This document shows, one piece after another, positions 56,125-64,000 of a stretch of DNA of 64,000 nt. Under the pieces are notes generated by a model that saw only the letters and a list, made by a program, of their open reading frames with translations, ran no database searches and was not told where the DNA came from. Where the stretch lies: NCBI RefSeq assembly GCF_020510705.1, contig NZ_CP075184.1, forward strand, positions 3,844,001 through 3,908,000, in the 5' to 3' direction. Origin of the DNA: Acidovorax radicis. GTDB lineage: Bacteria; Pseudomonadota; Gammaproteobacteria; Burkholderiales; Burkholderiaceae_C. The position numbers were made by a program, and so were the translations under genes. The stretch's first letter is position 1; each line of letters begins with the position of its first letter.

Positions 56125-57000
56125 TCACCGCCCCAAATAAACCTCAATCACCCGCTCATCCGCCTGCACCTGGTCGAGCGTGCCTTCGGCCAGCACCGAC
56201 CCATCGCACAGCACCGTCACCTTCTCGGAGATGGTGCGGATAAAGCCCATGTCGTGCTCCACCACCATCAGCGAATGTTTGCCCTTGAGCGTGAGGAACA
56301 GCTCCGCCGTGCGAGCGGTCTCCTCATCGGTCATGCCCGCCACCGGCTCATCCAGCAGCAACAACTTCGGGTCCTGCATCAGCAGCATGCCAATCTCCAG
56401 CCACTGCTTTTGCCCGTGGCTCAGATTGCCCGACTGGCGCGTCACGCTGTCGGCCAGGTGAATGGTGTGCAGGATCTCGGCCAGCCGGTCCGACTGTGCG
56501 GAGTCGAGCTTGAAGAACATGCTGGACTTCACGCCCTTGTGGGTCTTCAAGGCCAGCTCCAGGTTCTCGAACACGCTGAGCTGCTCGAACACCGTGGGCT
56601 TCTGGAACTTGCGGCCGATACCCAGGCTGGCAATCTCGGGTTCGTTGTGGCGCAGCAGGTCGATGGTGGAGCCAAAGAACACCGTGCCTTTGTCGGGCCG
56701 GGTCTTGCCGGTGATGATGTCCATCATCGTCGTCTTGCCCGCACCATTGGGGCCGATGATGCAGCGCAGCTCGCCCGGGGCGATGTCCAGGCTCAGGCCG
56801 TTGATGGCCTTGAAGCCGTCAAAGCTGACATGCACGTCTTCCAGGTACAGGATGCGGCCGTGGGTCACGTCCACTTCGCCCGGCGTGGCAATGCGCGAGA
56901 AGCCTGCAGCGCGGCCACCCGACTCGGTCTGGCCCAGTGCGACGGGCGCCAGCGTCTTCTGCAGCCGCCGCGCGCCTTCTTCCATCAGATCGGGCGTCAT
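56125..57000 (-). CDS. urtD: Urea ABC transporter ATP-binding protein UrtD
   Basis: A 291-residue LivG-like ATPase. Walker A GPNGAGKTT is near residue 80, the signature LSHGQKQWLEIGM near residue 195, Walker B LLLLDEPVAGMT near residue 217, and the H-loop VVEHDMGFI near residue 245. The first 45 residues form a variable N-terminal extension. The start at 57000 overlaps the urtC stop (ATGA), so the two are coupled. Confidence 0.96.
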   Translation of the reverse strand: MTPDLMEEGARRLQKTLAPVALGQTESGGRAAGFSRIATPGEVDVTHGRILYLEDVHVSFDGFKAINGLSLDIAPGELRCIIGPNGAGKTTMMDIITGKTRPDKGTVFFGSTIDLLRHNEPEIASLGIGRKFQKPTVFEQLSVFENLELALKTHKGVKSSMFFKLDSAQSDRLAEILHTIHLADSVTRQSGNLSHGQKQWLEIGMLLMQDPKLLLLDEPVAGMTDEETARTAELFLTLKGKHSLMVVEHDMGFIRTISEKVTVLCDGSVLAEGTLDQVQADERVIEVYLGR

Positions 57001-58136
57001 TGCGCAGCTCCCTTCGTGGTTGTCATTTTTGCTTTGAGCTTCTTGACCAGCCCCACCACGCCATCGGGCAGGAATAGCGTCACGGCAATGAATAGCGCGC
57101 CCAGAAAGTACAGCCAGAACTCCGGCGCCGTCACCGTGAGCCAGCTCTTGGCACCGTTGACGATGAACGCCCCCACGATGGGCCCGATGAGGGTCGCGCG
57201 GCCACCCACGGCCGCCCACACCGCTATCTCGATGGAGTTGGCGGCGCTCATCTCGCCGGGGTTGATGATGCCGACCTGGGGCACATACAGCGCCCCTGCC
57301 ACGCCGCACATCATGGCGCTGATGGTCCAGATGGTGAGCTTGTAGGGCAGCGGCGAGTAGCCCGAGAACATGACACGGCTCTCGGCATCGCGCACCGCCT
57401 GCAGCACGCGGCCAAACTTGCTGCGCACCAGCCAGCGCGCCAGCAAAAAGAAGCCCAGTAGCGTGATGCCCGTCAGCACAAACAGCGTCATGCGCATGTT
57501 CTGCGTGGCAATGGGCGTGCCCAGGATGCGCTTGAAGTCGGTAAAGCCGTTGTTGCCGCCAAAGCCGGTTTCGTTGCGGAAGAACAGCAGCATGGCCGCA
57601 TACGTCATGGCCTGCGTGATGATGGAGAAGTACACACCCTTGATGCGCGAGCGGAAGGCGAAGTAGCCGAACACAAACGCGATCACGCCCGGCACGGCCA
57701 CGATGAGGATCAGCGTGGCGATGAAGCTGTCGGACAGCGCCCAGTGCCAGGGCAGCTCCTTCCAGTCCAGGAACACCATGAAGTCCGGCAGATCGCTCTT
57801 GTAGTTGCCGTCGCGGCCGATCTGGCGCATGAGGTACATGCCCATCACGTAGCCGCCCAGCGCAAAGAACAGGCCGTGGCCCAGGCTCAGGATGCCGGAG
57901 TAGCCCCAGATGAGGTCCATGGCCAGCGCGCAGATGGCGTAGCACATGATCTTTCCGAGCAGCGCCACGGCGTAGTCCGACAGGTGGAACATGCTGCCTG
58001 CGGGCACCCAGAGGTTGAGCACGGGTGCCACGGCGCACACCACGATGAGTGCCACGATAAAGGCCGACCAGCCACCGCGCGTGAGCAGCGGCGCAGGTGC
58101 GGGCAGTTGGATGTTGGGAGAGGTTGGCGTAGTCAT
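56997..58136 (-). CDS. urtC: Urea ABC transporter permease UrtC
   Basis: A 379-residue LivM-like permease with about nine to ten helices. Family blocks are DLIWGYSGILSLGHGLFFALG near residue 75, RNETGFGGNNGFTDF near residue 180, and QAVRDAESRVMFSGYSP near residue 255, the cytoplasmic coupling region. It forms the urea channel with UrtB. I start at MTTPTSPN (58136); the frame runs further upstream only as an overlap with urtB sequence. Twenty bases separate it from the urtB stop. Confidence 0.96.
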   Translation of the reverse strand: MTTPTSPNIQLPAPAPLLTRGGWSAFIVALIVVCAVAPVLNLWVPAGSMFHLSDYAVALLGKIMCYAICALAMDLIWGYSGILSLGHGLFFALGGYVMGMYLMRQIGRDGNYKSDLPDFMVFLDWKELPWHWALSDSFIATLILIVAVPGVIAFVFGYFAFRSRIKGVYFSIITQAMTYAAMLLFFRNETGFGGNNGFTDFKRILGTPIATQNMRMTLFVLTGITLLGFFLLARWLVRSKFGRVLQAVRDAESRVMFSGYSPLPYKLTIWTISAMMCGVAGALYVPQVGIINPGEMSAANSIEIAVWAAVGGRATLIGPIVGAFIVNGAKSWLTVTAPEFWLYFLGALFIAVTLFLPDGVVGLVKKLKAKMTTTKGAAQ

Positions 58137-58156
58137 GATCAGTCGTCTCTGGTGCT

Positions 58157-59737
58157 TCAGTCGGCCGTACGCCCTTTGACCGCGAAGATGCCCTGGGGGC
58201 GCTTCTGGATGAAGATGATGATGAACACCAGCACCGCAATCTTGGCCAGCACCGCGCCCGCCCAGCCTTCGAGGAACTTGTTCAGGATGCCCAGGCCCAG
58301 CGCGGCATACACCGTGCCCGCCAGCTGGCCCACGCCGCCCAGCACCACCACCATGAAGGCATCGACGATGTAGCTCTGCCCCAGGTCCGGCCCCACGTTG
58401 CCCACCTGGCTCAACGCGCAACCCGCCAGGCCCGCAATGCCCGAGCCCAGCGCAAAGGCCATGGTGTCGATGCGCGCAGTGTTCACGCCCATGCACGAGG
58501 CAATGGGGCGGTTCTGCGTCACACCACGCACGAACAGGCCCAGGCGCGTGCGGCCGATCAGGTAGCCCATGCCCAGCAGCACGGCGATGGCAAAGCCGAT
58601 GATGACGAGGCGGTTGTAGGGCAGCGTGAGGTTGGAGAGCACCTGCACGCCACCGCTCATCCACGCAGGGTTTTCCACACCCACGTTCTGCGCGCCAAAA
58701 ATCGTGCGCACCAGTTGCATCAGCACCAGGCTGATGCCCCAGGTGGCCAGCAGCGTCTCCAGTGGGCGGCCGTACAGAAAACGCAGCACGCCGCGCTCCA
58801 GCACCGCGCCCACGGCGGCCGAGGCGCCAAAGGCCAGCGGCAGCGCGGCAACCAGGTACCAGTCGAACGCGCCCGGAAAATACTTTTGAAAGATGCCTTG
58901 CACCACATAGGTGGCGTAGGCGCCAATCATCATCAGCTCGCCATGGGCCATGTTGATCACGCCCATCAGACCGTAGGTGATGGCCAGCCCCAGTGCGACG
59001 AGCAGCAGGATGGAGCCCAGGCTGATGCCCGAGAACGCTGCGCCCAGGCGCTCGCCCCAGGCCAGCTGGCCGTCAATGGCTTTGAGCGCGGCTTGCAGGG
59101 CCGCCTTGACCTTGGCATCTTCTTCCACGGTAACGCGTTCGTTGAGCAGCAGCCGCGTGTCAGGCGTGGCGCTGAGCGACAGTGCCTGCGCGGCGGCAAT
59201 GCGCTGTGCAGCGTCGTCGCTGCCCAGCAGCGTGGCGGCGCGGGCCAGCTGCAGCTGGGTCTTGATCTTGTCGTTGGTTTCCTGCGCCAGCGCCTTGTCC
59301 AGCAAAGGCAGACGGCCCGCGTCGGGTTCTTTGGTCAGCGCCTTGGCGGCGGCCATGCGCTGGGTTTCGTCCTTGCCAAACAGCGCCAGGCCCGCCAGGG
59401 CCGTGTCGATCTCGCCGCGCATGCGGTTGTTGTTGATGATGTCTTCGGCATCGGAGGGCACGGGCACCTCGGCGCCGGTGACAGGGTCGATGCCCTTGTC
59501 ATCGCGCACGATCAGCGCCTTGCCTGCGGCAACCTTCACCGCATCGTCGGCCAGCGCCTGCAAAAAAGCGGCGGTGCGCTCACTGGGCTCCACCACGGCC
59601 TGCTGCACAGCAGCCACGCGGTCGTCGGTCTCGCCAGCGGCCATGGCCAAGGCCTGCTCGGCGGTGAGTGCGTACGCCTGCGCAGTTGCACACAGCAGAA
59701 CGCAGGCGATCAGACGGGAGAAAAAAGAGAAAAGCAT
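58157..59737 (-). CDS. urtB: Urea ABC transporter permease UrtB
   Basis: A 526-residue LivH-like permease with the long N-terminal domain typical of UrtB. A signal peptide (about residues 1-23) is followed by a periplasmic, Ala-rich helical-repeat domain of about 210 residues, and then a membrane part from about residue 245. There LGLAITYGLMGVINMAHGEL and the later RGVTQNRPIASCMGVNTARI are the family signatures. Start 59737 (MLFSFFSRL) begins the signal peptide. It is separated from urtA by 155 bases that contain a GC-rich repeat. Confidence 0.95.
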   Translation of the reverse strand: MLFSFFSRLIACVLLCATAQAYALTAEQALAMAAGETDDRVAAVQQAVVEPSERTAAFLQALADDAVKVAAGKALIVRDDKGIDPVTGAEVPVPSDAEDIINNNRMRGEIDTALAGLALFGKDETQRMAAAKALTKEPDAGRLPLLDKALAQETNDKIKTQLQLARAATLLGSDDAAQRIAAAQALSLSATPDTRLLLNERVTVEEDAKVKAALQAALKAIDGQLAWGERLGAAFSGISLGSILLLVALGLAITYGLMGVINMAHGELMMIGAYATYVVQGIFQKYFPGAFDWYLVAALPLAFGASAAVGAVLERGVLRFLYGRPLETLLATWGISLVLMQLVRTIFGAQNVGVENPAWMSGGVQVLSNLTLPYNRLVIIGFAIAVLLGMGYLIGRTRLGLFVRGVTQNRPIASCMGVNTARIDTMAFALGSGIAGLAGCALSQVGNVGPDLGQSYIVDAFMVVVLGGVGQLAGTVYAALGLGILNKFLEGWAGAVLAKIAVLVFIIIFIQKRPQGIFAVKGRTAD

Positions 59738-59789
59738 GGAAGGGCCAGTGGGTGAAAGAAACGACCAGCCTCTGCGGTGAGCGCAGCCC

Positions 59790-59892
59790 ATGCCAGCGCC
59801 CCCGCGCAAGGGCCGCCCCGCCGCGCTGGGGGCGTCCCCCTCCCACGCGCAGCGTGAGAGAGGGGGAAGCGGCGTAGCCGCTCAGGGGGAGA
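59790..59892 (-). repeat. GC-rich element after urtA stop
   Basis: On the minus strand it starts right after the TGA stop of urtA with CCCCCTGAGCGGCTACGCCG and ends in the 46 bases (59837-59792) identical to 25473-25518. It includes the smaller hairpin CTCTCACGCTGCGCGTGGGAG. It fills most of the urtA-urtB gap. Confidence 0.85.
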
Positions 59893-61155
59893 TCACTTCT
59901 TCTCGGGTTCGTCTTTTTTCTTGTCGTTGCCTTCGATGTAAGGAGACCATGGCTTGGCCTTCACGGGGCCGGGGGTCTTCCACACCACGTTGAACTGGCC
60001 GTCGGCCTTGATCTCGCCGATGAACACGCTCTTGTGCAGGTGGTGGTTCTTCTCGTCCATCTTGGAGACGATGCCCGACGGTGCCTTGAAGGTCTGGCCA
60101 GCCATGGCGGCAATCACCTTGTCCACATCGGTGCTCTTGGCCTTTTCAACCGCCTGCTTCCACATGTTGATGCCGATGTAGGTGGCTTCCATCGGGTCGT
60201 TGGTGAGCGGCTTGTCCTTGTGGCCTGCAATGCCCTTGGCCTTGGCGTAGTCGCTCCACTTCTTGATGAACTCGGTGTTGGCCGGGCTCTTGATGGACTG
60301 GAAGTAGTTCCAGGCAGCCAGGTGGCCCACCAGGGGCTTGGTGTCCACGCCGCGCAGCTCTTCCTCGCCCACCGAGAAGGCGACTACGGGCACGTCCTTG
60401 GCCTTCAGGCCGGCGTTGCCCAGTTCCTTGTAGAAGGGCACGTTGGAGTCACCGTTGATGGTGGAGACCACGGCCGTCTTGCCGCCCTGGCTGAACTTCT
60501 TGATGTCGGCCACGATGGTCTGGTAGTCAGAGTGGCCGAACGGGGTGTACTTCTCGTCGATGTCGCTGTCCTTCACGCCCTTCGCTTTGAGGTAGGCGCG
60601 CAGGATTTTGTTGGTGGTGCGGGGGTACACATAGTCGGTGCCCAGCAGCACCCAGCGCTTGGCACTGCCGCCGTCCTTGCTCATCAGGTAGTCCACCGCG
60701 GGGATGGCCTGCTGGTTGGGCGCAGCGCCGGTGTAGAACACGTTCTTGGACAGCTCTTCCCCCTCGTACTGCACGGGGTAGAACAGCAGGCCGTTCATTT
60801 CTTCGACCACCGGCAGCACCGACTTGCGCGACACCGAGGTCCAGCAGCCGAAGATGACCGAAACCTTGTCCTGGCCCAGCAGCTGCTTGGTCTTTTCAGC
60901 GAACAGGGGCCAGTTGGAGGCCGGGTCCACCACCACGGGTTCGAGCTTCTTGCCCAGCACGCCGCCCTTGGCATTGATCTCGTCGATGGCCATGAGCACG
61001 GTGTCTTTCAACACGGTCTCGGAGATGGCCATGGTGCCCGACAGGCTGTGCAGGATGCCGACCTTGATGGTCTCCTGCGCGTGGGCTGGCAGCGCAGACA
61101 GGCCAGCGAGCGTAGCGACGGCCGCAAGGGCCTTGAGGGAATAACGACGTTGCAT
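59893..61155 (-). CDS. urtA: Urea ABC transporter substrate-binding protein UrtA
   Basis: A 420-residue periplasmic urea-binding protein. The signal peptide ends AHAQ (residues about 24-27), and the mature part begins ETIKVGILHSLSGTMAISE, the UrtA/AmiC/LivJ-like opening. Other marks are IFGCWTSVSRKSVLPVVEE near residue 105, FYPVQYEGEE near residue 130 and TGAAPNQQAIPAV. The C-terminus is Lys/Asp/Glu-rich. A GGAG site supports 61155 as start. It heads the urtABCDE operon, usually induced under nitrogen limitation; I could not find a clear sigma-54 promoter upstream. Confidence 0.97.
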   Translation of the reverse strand: MQRRYSLKALAAVATLAGLSALPAHAQETIKVGILHSLSGTMAISETVLKDTVLMAIDEINAKGGVLGKKLEPVVVDPASNWPLFAEKTKQLLGQDKVSVIFGCWTSVSRKSVLPVVEEMNGLLFYPVQYEGEELSKNVFYTGAAPNQQAIPAVDYLMSKDGGSAKRWVLLGTDYVYPRTTNKILRAYLKAKGVKDSDIDEKYTPFGHSDYQTIVADIKKFSQGGKTAVVSTINGDSNVPFYKELGNAGLKAKDVPVVAFSVGEEELRGVDTKPLVGHLAAWNYFQSIKSPANTEFIKKWSDYAKAKGIAGHKDKPLTNDPMEATYIGINMWKQAVEKAKSTDVDKVIAAMAGQTFKAPSGIVSKMDEKNHHLHKSVFIGEIKADGQFNVVWKTPGPVKAKPWSPYIEGNDKKKDEPEKK

Positions 61156-61586
61156 GTGTGCTTCTCCAGTAGGGGGGTTCAATCCATCCAATCGCTTCGC
61201 CCGGCAGGCCCTTGAAGGAGCCCCGTGTGATCGAGCGATGGAATGGATTCTGGATAGCGAGGCGCGTTGGGGGAATACGCCGGGTGGCGTACACCGTGGC
61301 ATCCGGCACAGCCCGAGAGGGCCGATTGGCCCCACCGGCGAGCGGCAGGCGCAAGCATTGAGGGCGGTGCAGCGCTTGCTGAAATGCTCTTTTTTTGATA
61401 GCTAACAGCGCTTACTTTAAAAGCGCCAGAAGCCAAATAAAGCAAGTAATCGAGTAAGCAATAGACAACACCTGGCCGGCCCATACATCACAGCGCTGCT
61501 TGGCAGAGCACTGCGCAGCGGGTGCGCAGGCAATGGTATTGCGAGGGTCAACCAGGGCACCCGTGCGCCCGCAGCGGCACGCCCGA
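61156..61586. other. Intergenic, about 431 bp, upstream of urtA
   Basis: Holds the urtA promoter, not identified, and palindromic repeat copy 14. I looked for a GG-N10-GC sigma-54 pattern on the minus strand and found none convincing. No gene was seen. Confidence 0.5.
61387..61440. repeat. Short palindromic repeat, copy 14
   Basis: TTGATAGCTAACAGCGCTTAC followed by TTTAAAAGCGCCAGAAGCC, between the urtA leader and the end of the PAS-GGDEF gene. Confidence 0.85.
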
Positions 61587-62678
61587 TCAGGAAAGCAGCG
61601 AGCCGCCTGCGCAATCTTGCGGATCGCTGCAGTGCATCTGCCCCGCAGCACAAGCGCCTTGCGGCAGGTCTGCACAGTACACAGCGTTGCGCCCCGCTTC
61701 CTTCACCCGGTAGAGGGCCTTATCGGCACGGTTCACCAGATCTTCAAAACCGAGCCCCGAGCCCTTGTGCAACGTGGCCACGCCAATGCTGACGGTGACA
61801 GAAATGCTGGCACCGCCATGATCGACAGGAACGGCCAGGGCGGCCACCTCGTGGCGCAGCGACTCGGCCACGCACAGCGCACTCGCGCCATCGGTCTCTG
61901 GCAGCACGATGACAAACTCCTCACCGCCAAAACGCGCCACGATGTCCACCCCGCTGCGCTTGCGTGCCGCGCAGGCCTGGGCCACGGCACAAATCACGCG
62001 GTCGCCCGCGATATGCCCCCAGACATCGTTGACCGCCTTGAACAGGTCGATGTCCACCACCAGCAGCGACAGGGGGTGGTCAAAACGCTCGGTGCGCTTG
62101 CATTCGTTGGCGCCCAGCTCCATCAGCGTGCGCCGGTTGGACAGCCCCGTCAGCGAATCGTTCGCCGCCAAGAGCTCCAGGGTGGTGTTGAGTTCTTGCA
62201 GCAGCCGGTTCTGCTCTACCAACTGGCGGTTGATCTGCGCGATCTCGTCTTCCTTGTGCTTGCGGTCATGGATGTTGAAGGTGACCCCGATGAGGCGTTT
62301 GCCCGGGGTGGCGCTGCTGCGGTCCATGATGCGGCCGTAGTTGGCAAACCACACCCACTCGCCGGCCTTGGAGCGCAGGCGAAACTCGGCACGGTATTGC
62401 GGGGTAACGCCCGCCACATGATCGGCGACCGCCTGGCGCACCATTTCGAGGTCGCCGGGGTGAAACAGGCCAAAAATATCCTGCACGCCCGACACGATTT
62501 CGTCTTCGGTGAAGCCCAGCTCCAGAAAGGTCTTCATCGCCTTGTGGGTGACCTGGCCTGAGACCAGGTCGTTCTCCCATAGATCCAGCCCGGCGGCCTC
62601 CAGCACCAGCTCCAGCCGCTCCTTGTTCAGGTCTGCGTCATCAGCCATGGAGACAAACATCAGTTCCGGCGTGTCCAT
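61587..62678 (-). CDS. PAS-GGDEF diguanylate cyclase
   Basis: A 363-residue cytoplasmic diguanylate cyclase. A PAS domain (about residues 25-145; YRAEFRLRSKAGEWVWFANY is its typical second half) is joined by a short coiled segment to a GGDEF domain beginning NDSLTGLSNRRTL near residue 172, with active-site loop GGEEF in RFGGEEFVIVLPE. The I-site is not intact: Arg is one residue too far from the Asp (RSGVD). The C-terminal tail has several Cys residues. The start overlaps the stop of the DUF917 gene by one base, which implies coupling of the two. Confidence 0.92.
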   Translation of the reverse strand: MDTPELMFVSMADDADLNKERLELVLEAAGLDLWENDLVSGQVTHKAMKTFLELGFTEDEIVSGVQDIFGLFHPGDLEMVRQAVADHVAGVTPQYRAEFRLRSKAGEWVWFANYGRIMDRSSATPGKRLIGVTFNIHDRKHKEDEIAQINRQLVEQNRLLQELNTTLELLAANDSLTGLSNRRTLMELGANECKRTERFDHPLSLLVVDIDLFKAVNDVWGHIAGDRVICAVAQACAARKRSGVDIVARFGGEEFVIVLPETDGASALCVAESLRHEVAALAVPVDHGGASISVTVSIGVATLHKGSGLGFEDLVNRADKALYRVKEAGRNAVYCADLPQGACAAGQMHCSDPQDCAGGSLLS

Positions 62679-63859
62679 CAGACCGACGGCATGGCGCCGG
62701 CATACCCCATATTGCGCAGCAGTGCCGCAAATGACGCGACAACGCCTGGTGTGTTGTAAAGCTGCGGTGCGGCCTCGACCGCAATCACGCTCACCGCCTG
62801 GCCGGTGCTCTTGCCGGTGGCGGCATCAAAGTACAGGGCCAGGTCATCGCTGGCATTGGAGAACCCACGGCCCGTGCTCTCGGAGTAGTAGCAGATGGAG
62901 TCCGGCGCAATGATGTCCGGCACCGGGCTGGAGGACGAGTACATGATGAGGTTCTCGTTCAGGTTGTAGAGATAGTGCGTCTGCGTGCTCTGGCCGGGGT
63001 CGGGGGTGTTGTCCAGGCGGATGACACCGGAGTCCAGCGACGCGCTGGAGGTGGACTGCGTGACCGCCGTGATGAAAAAGTTGGTCACCACCGCAGTGGC
63101 CGCGCGGCCGGTGATGGTGGTGATGGCGCTGGCCACCGCGCTGGTGGCCAGTGGCGTGACCGCCTGCAGGAGTTGCAGCCCCAACGCGCGCGCCTGCCCC
63201 AGCGTGCCCTTGATGTAGCTGCCCGACAGAGCAAAACCATTGCTGGCGTTGGATGGCCACATGGCGATGCCTGAATAGCCGCCAAACCCGGCCACCACCC
63301 CGCCCGCCAGTGTCTCCACCCGCGCCGCCGTGGACGCACCGAGCACGGCCGATTCCATAAAGGCGGGCACCGAGGCATCACTGGCCAGCGCGGCGGGACA
63401 CGGCGCCAGCAACGCCGCGCCCGTGAACGTGGTTTGCGGCAGCTCGGGCACGGCGCGTCCGGCGCCATCACCGTCCACCACCCACAGGGCGCCTGGCCAC
63501 ATCGCGGCACCAATCAGCGGCACCAGCGAGTTGATGGGGCCGATCTCCACAGGGATGAACGCCCCGAGCGCGGCGCCGGTGCTCGCTTGCAGCACTTGCA
63601 CGGTGTTGGCAATGGAGTTCTGGATGGCCGCCAGCGTCAGGCCGTCCGCTGCGTCCGGCGAGCCCATGATGGCCAGCACACAGGCATTGGTGGCGCCGTC
63701 ATAGTCCTGCACCGGCACGGTGCCGCTCCAGCCCTGGTCGGCCAACTGCTGAAGGACCCCGCAAGCATCGTGATAACTGCCGCCGCCCCCACTGGCCAGC
63801 ACGGCAGCGCCCGTGGCAACCGCCTGAAAATCAGTCAACCCGTAGCTCTCTGCGCCCAT
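62678..63859 (-). CDS. DUF917-family protein (S-methyl thiohydantoin desulfurase-like)
   Basis: A 393-residue protein of the DUF917 family. The diagnostic opening is DFQAVATGAAVLASGGGG (about residues 9-27), followed by FIPVEIGPINSLVPL near residue 107 and LWVVDGDGAGRAVPELPQTT near residue 128, which corresponds to the family DGDxxGRAxPE motif. Some relatives act on thiohydantoins and often neighbour hydantoinase genes, but the family is mostly uncharacterised. A GAGGGGG site precedes start 63859 (MGAESYG). The gene is coupled to the following PAS-GGDEF gene by a one-base overlap. Confidence 0.82.
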   Translation of the reverse strand: MGAESYGLTDFQAVATGAAVLASGGGGSYHDACGVLQQLADQGWSGTVPVQDYDGATNACVLAIMGSPDAADGLTLAAIQNSIANTVQVLQASTGAALGAFIPVEIGPINSLVPLIGAAMWPGALWVVDGDGAGRAVPELPQTTFTGAALLAPCPAALASDASVPAFMESAVLGASTAARVETLAGGVVAGFGGYSGIAMWPSNASNGFALSGSYIKGTLGQARALGLQLLQAVTPLATSAVASAITTITGRAATAVVTNFFITAVTQSTSSASLDSGVIRLDNTPDPGQSTQTHYLYNLNENLIMYSSSSPVPDIIAPDSICYYSESTGRGFSNASDDLALYFDAATGKSTGQAVSVIAVEAAPQLYNTPGVVASFAALLRNMGYAGAMPSV

Positions 63860-64000
63860 CGCACGCCCCCTCTTGTATGGTTGGAACGATACGCCTGCGC
63901 TATGGGTTGTCAACCCGCAGCATCCCGCGCAGCACCAAGGCAACAAGCCAGCGCCATGGCAGGGGGCGCCATATTTCTGTCATCAACACCACAGCGAGGC
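63860..64000. other. Upstream region at window edge
   Basis: About 140 bases upstream of the DUF917 gene; probably its promoter. No gene is visible before the window ends. Confidence 0.4.

Noticed and set aside
55255..56128. Several long overlapping frames on both strands within the large inverted element
   Set aside because: They are Arg/Ala/Pro-rich, occur symmetrically on both strands because of the inverted duplication, and lack family features and ribosome sites.
61156..61400. Sigma-54 promoter for the urt operon
   Set aside because: Expected for a nitrogen-controlled operon, but I found no convincing GG-N10-GC spacing with flanking consensus.

Overview
The window is GC-rich, densely coded DNA from a betaproteobacterium, most likely Comamonadaceae (Acidovorax or a close relative). 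I base this on protein character recalled from memory: the guanine deaminase, PuuD, UraD-AllC fusion, Bug receptor and urt operon types, and short palindromes typical of that family. No rRNA, tRNA, CRISPR array, integrase or transposase was seen.

The backbone is a purine-salvage and purine-degradation supercluster. Guanine deaminase (2303-3622), adenine deaminase type 2 (9220-10269) and a BMP-type ABC importer for nucleosides or bases (10565-15459) feed xanthine dehydrogenase (xdhAB, 16575-20590, with a divergent LysR gene). XdhC (30552-31373) matures that enzyme. Membrane urate hydroxylase PuuD (29051-30301), HIU hydrolase UraH (31995-32345), a UraD-AllC fusion (34166-35944) and allantoinase PuuE (33151-34101) carry urate to allantoate. 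A GntR/FCD regulator (32468-33136) begins the puuE operon, with a perfect palindrome in its promoter. An M20 hydrolase overlaps the end of the UraD-AllC gene. A MOFRL glycerate kinase (25593-26960) could take the glyoxylate-derived carbon. Urea is handled by the UrtABCDE importer (54445-61155) and UreD (43218-44051). The urease structural genes, ureidoglycolate lyase, glyoxylate carboligase and tartronate semialdehyde reductase are not in the window.

Other genes are a CoA-ligase/Bug receptor pair (3854-6863), a chemoreceptor, two porins, malic enzyme MaeB, a NitT/TauT-type ABC importer ahead of ureD, alanine aminotransferase, an MFS exporter, a class III cyclase fused to a PilZ domain, a CpdA-like phosphoesterase, a lipid kinase and a PAP2 phosphatase. 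Five c-di-GMP-related proteins are scattered through the window. At the right end a DUF917 gene is coupled to a PAS-GGDEF gene.

Three repeat families stand out. A short palindrome (core GCGCTTATTCATCAAGCGC) occurs about 14 times, and about half of the copies are inside or at the edge of genes: in-frame linkers in XdhA and PuuD, the Bug receptor signal peptide, the stop codons of three genes, and the start region of uraD. A GC-rich element directly follows the stop codons of a porin gene and urtA, and a related stretch is inserted in frame in XdhA. An inverted duplication of about 809 bp separates urtD from urtE. The main foreign-looking gene is an AT-richer ORF (44093-44968) with the His-Gly / Ala-Cys pattern of a caspase-like protease, located where urease genes would be expected.
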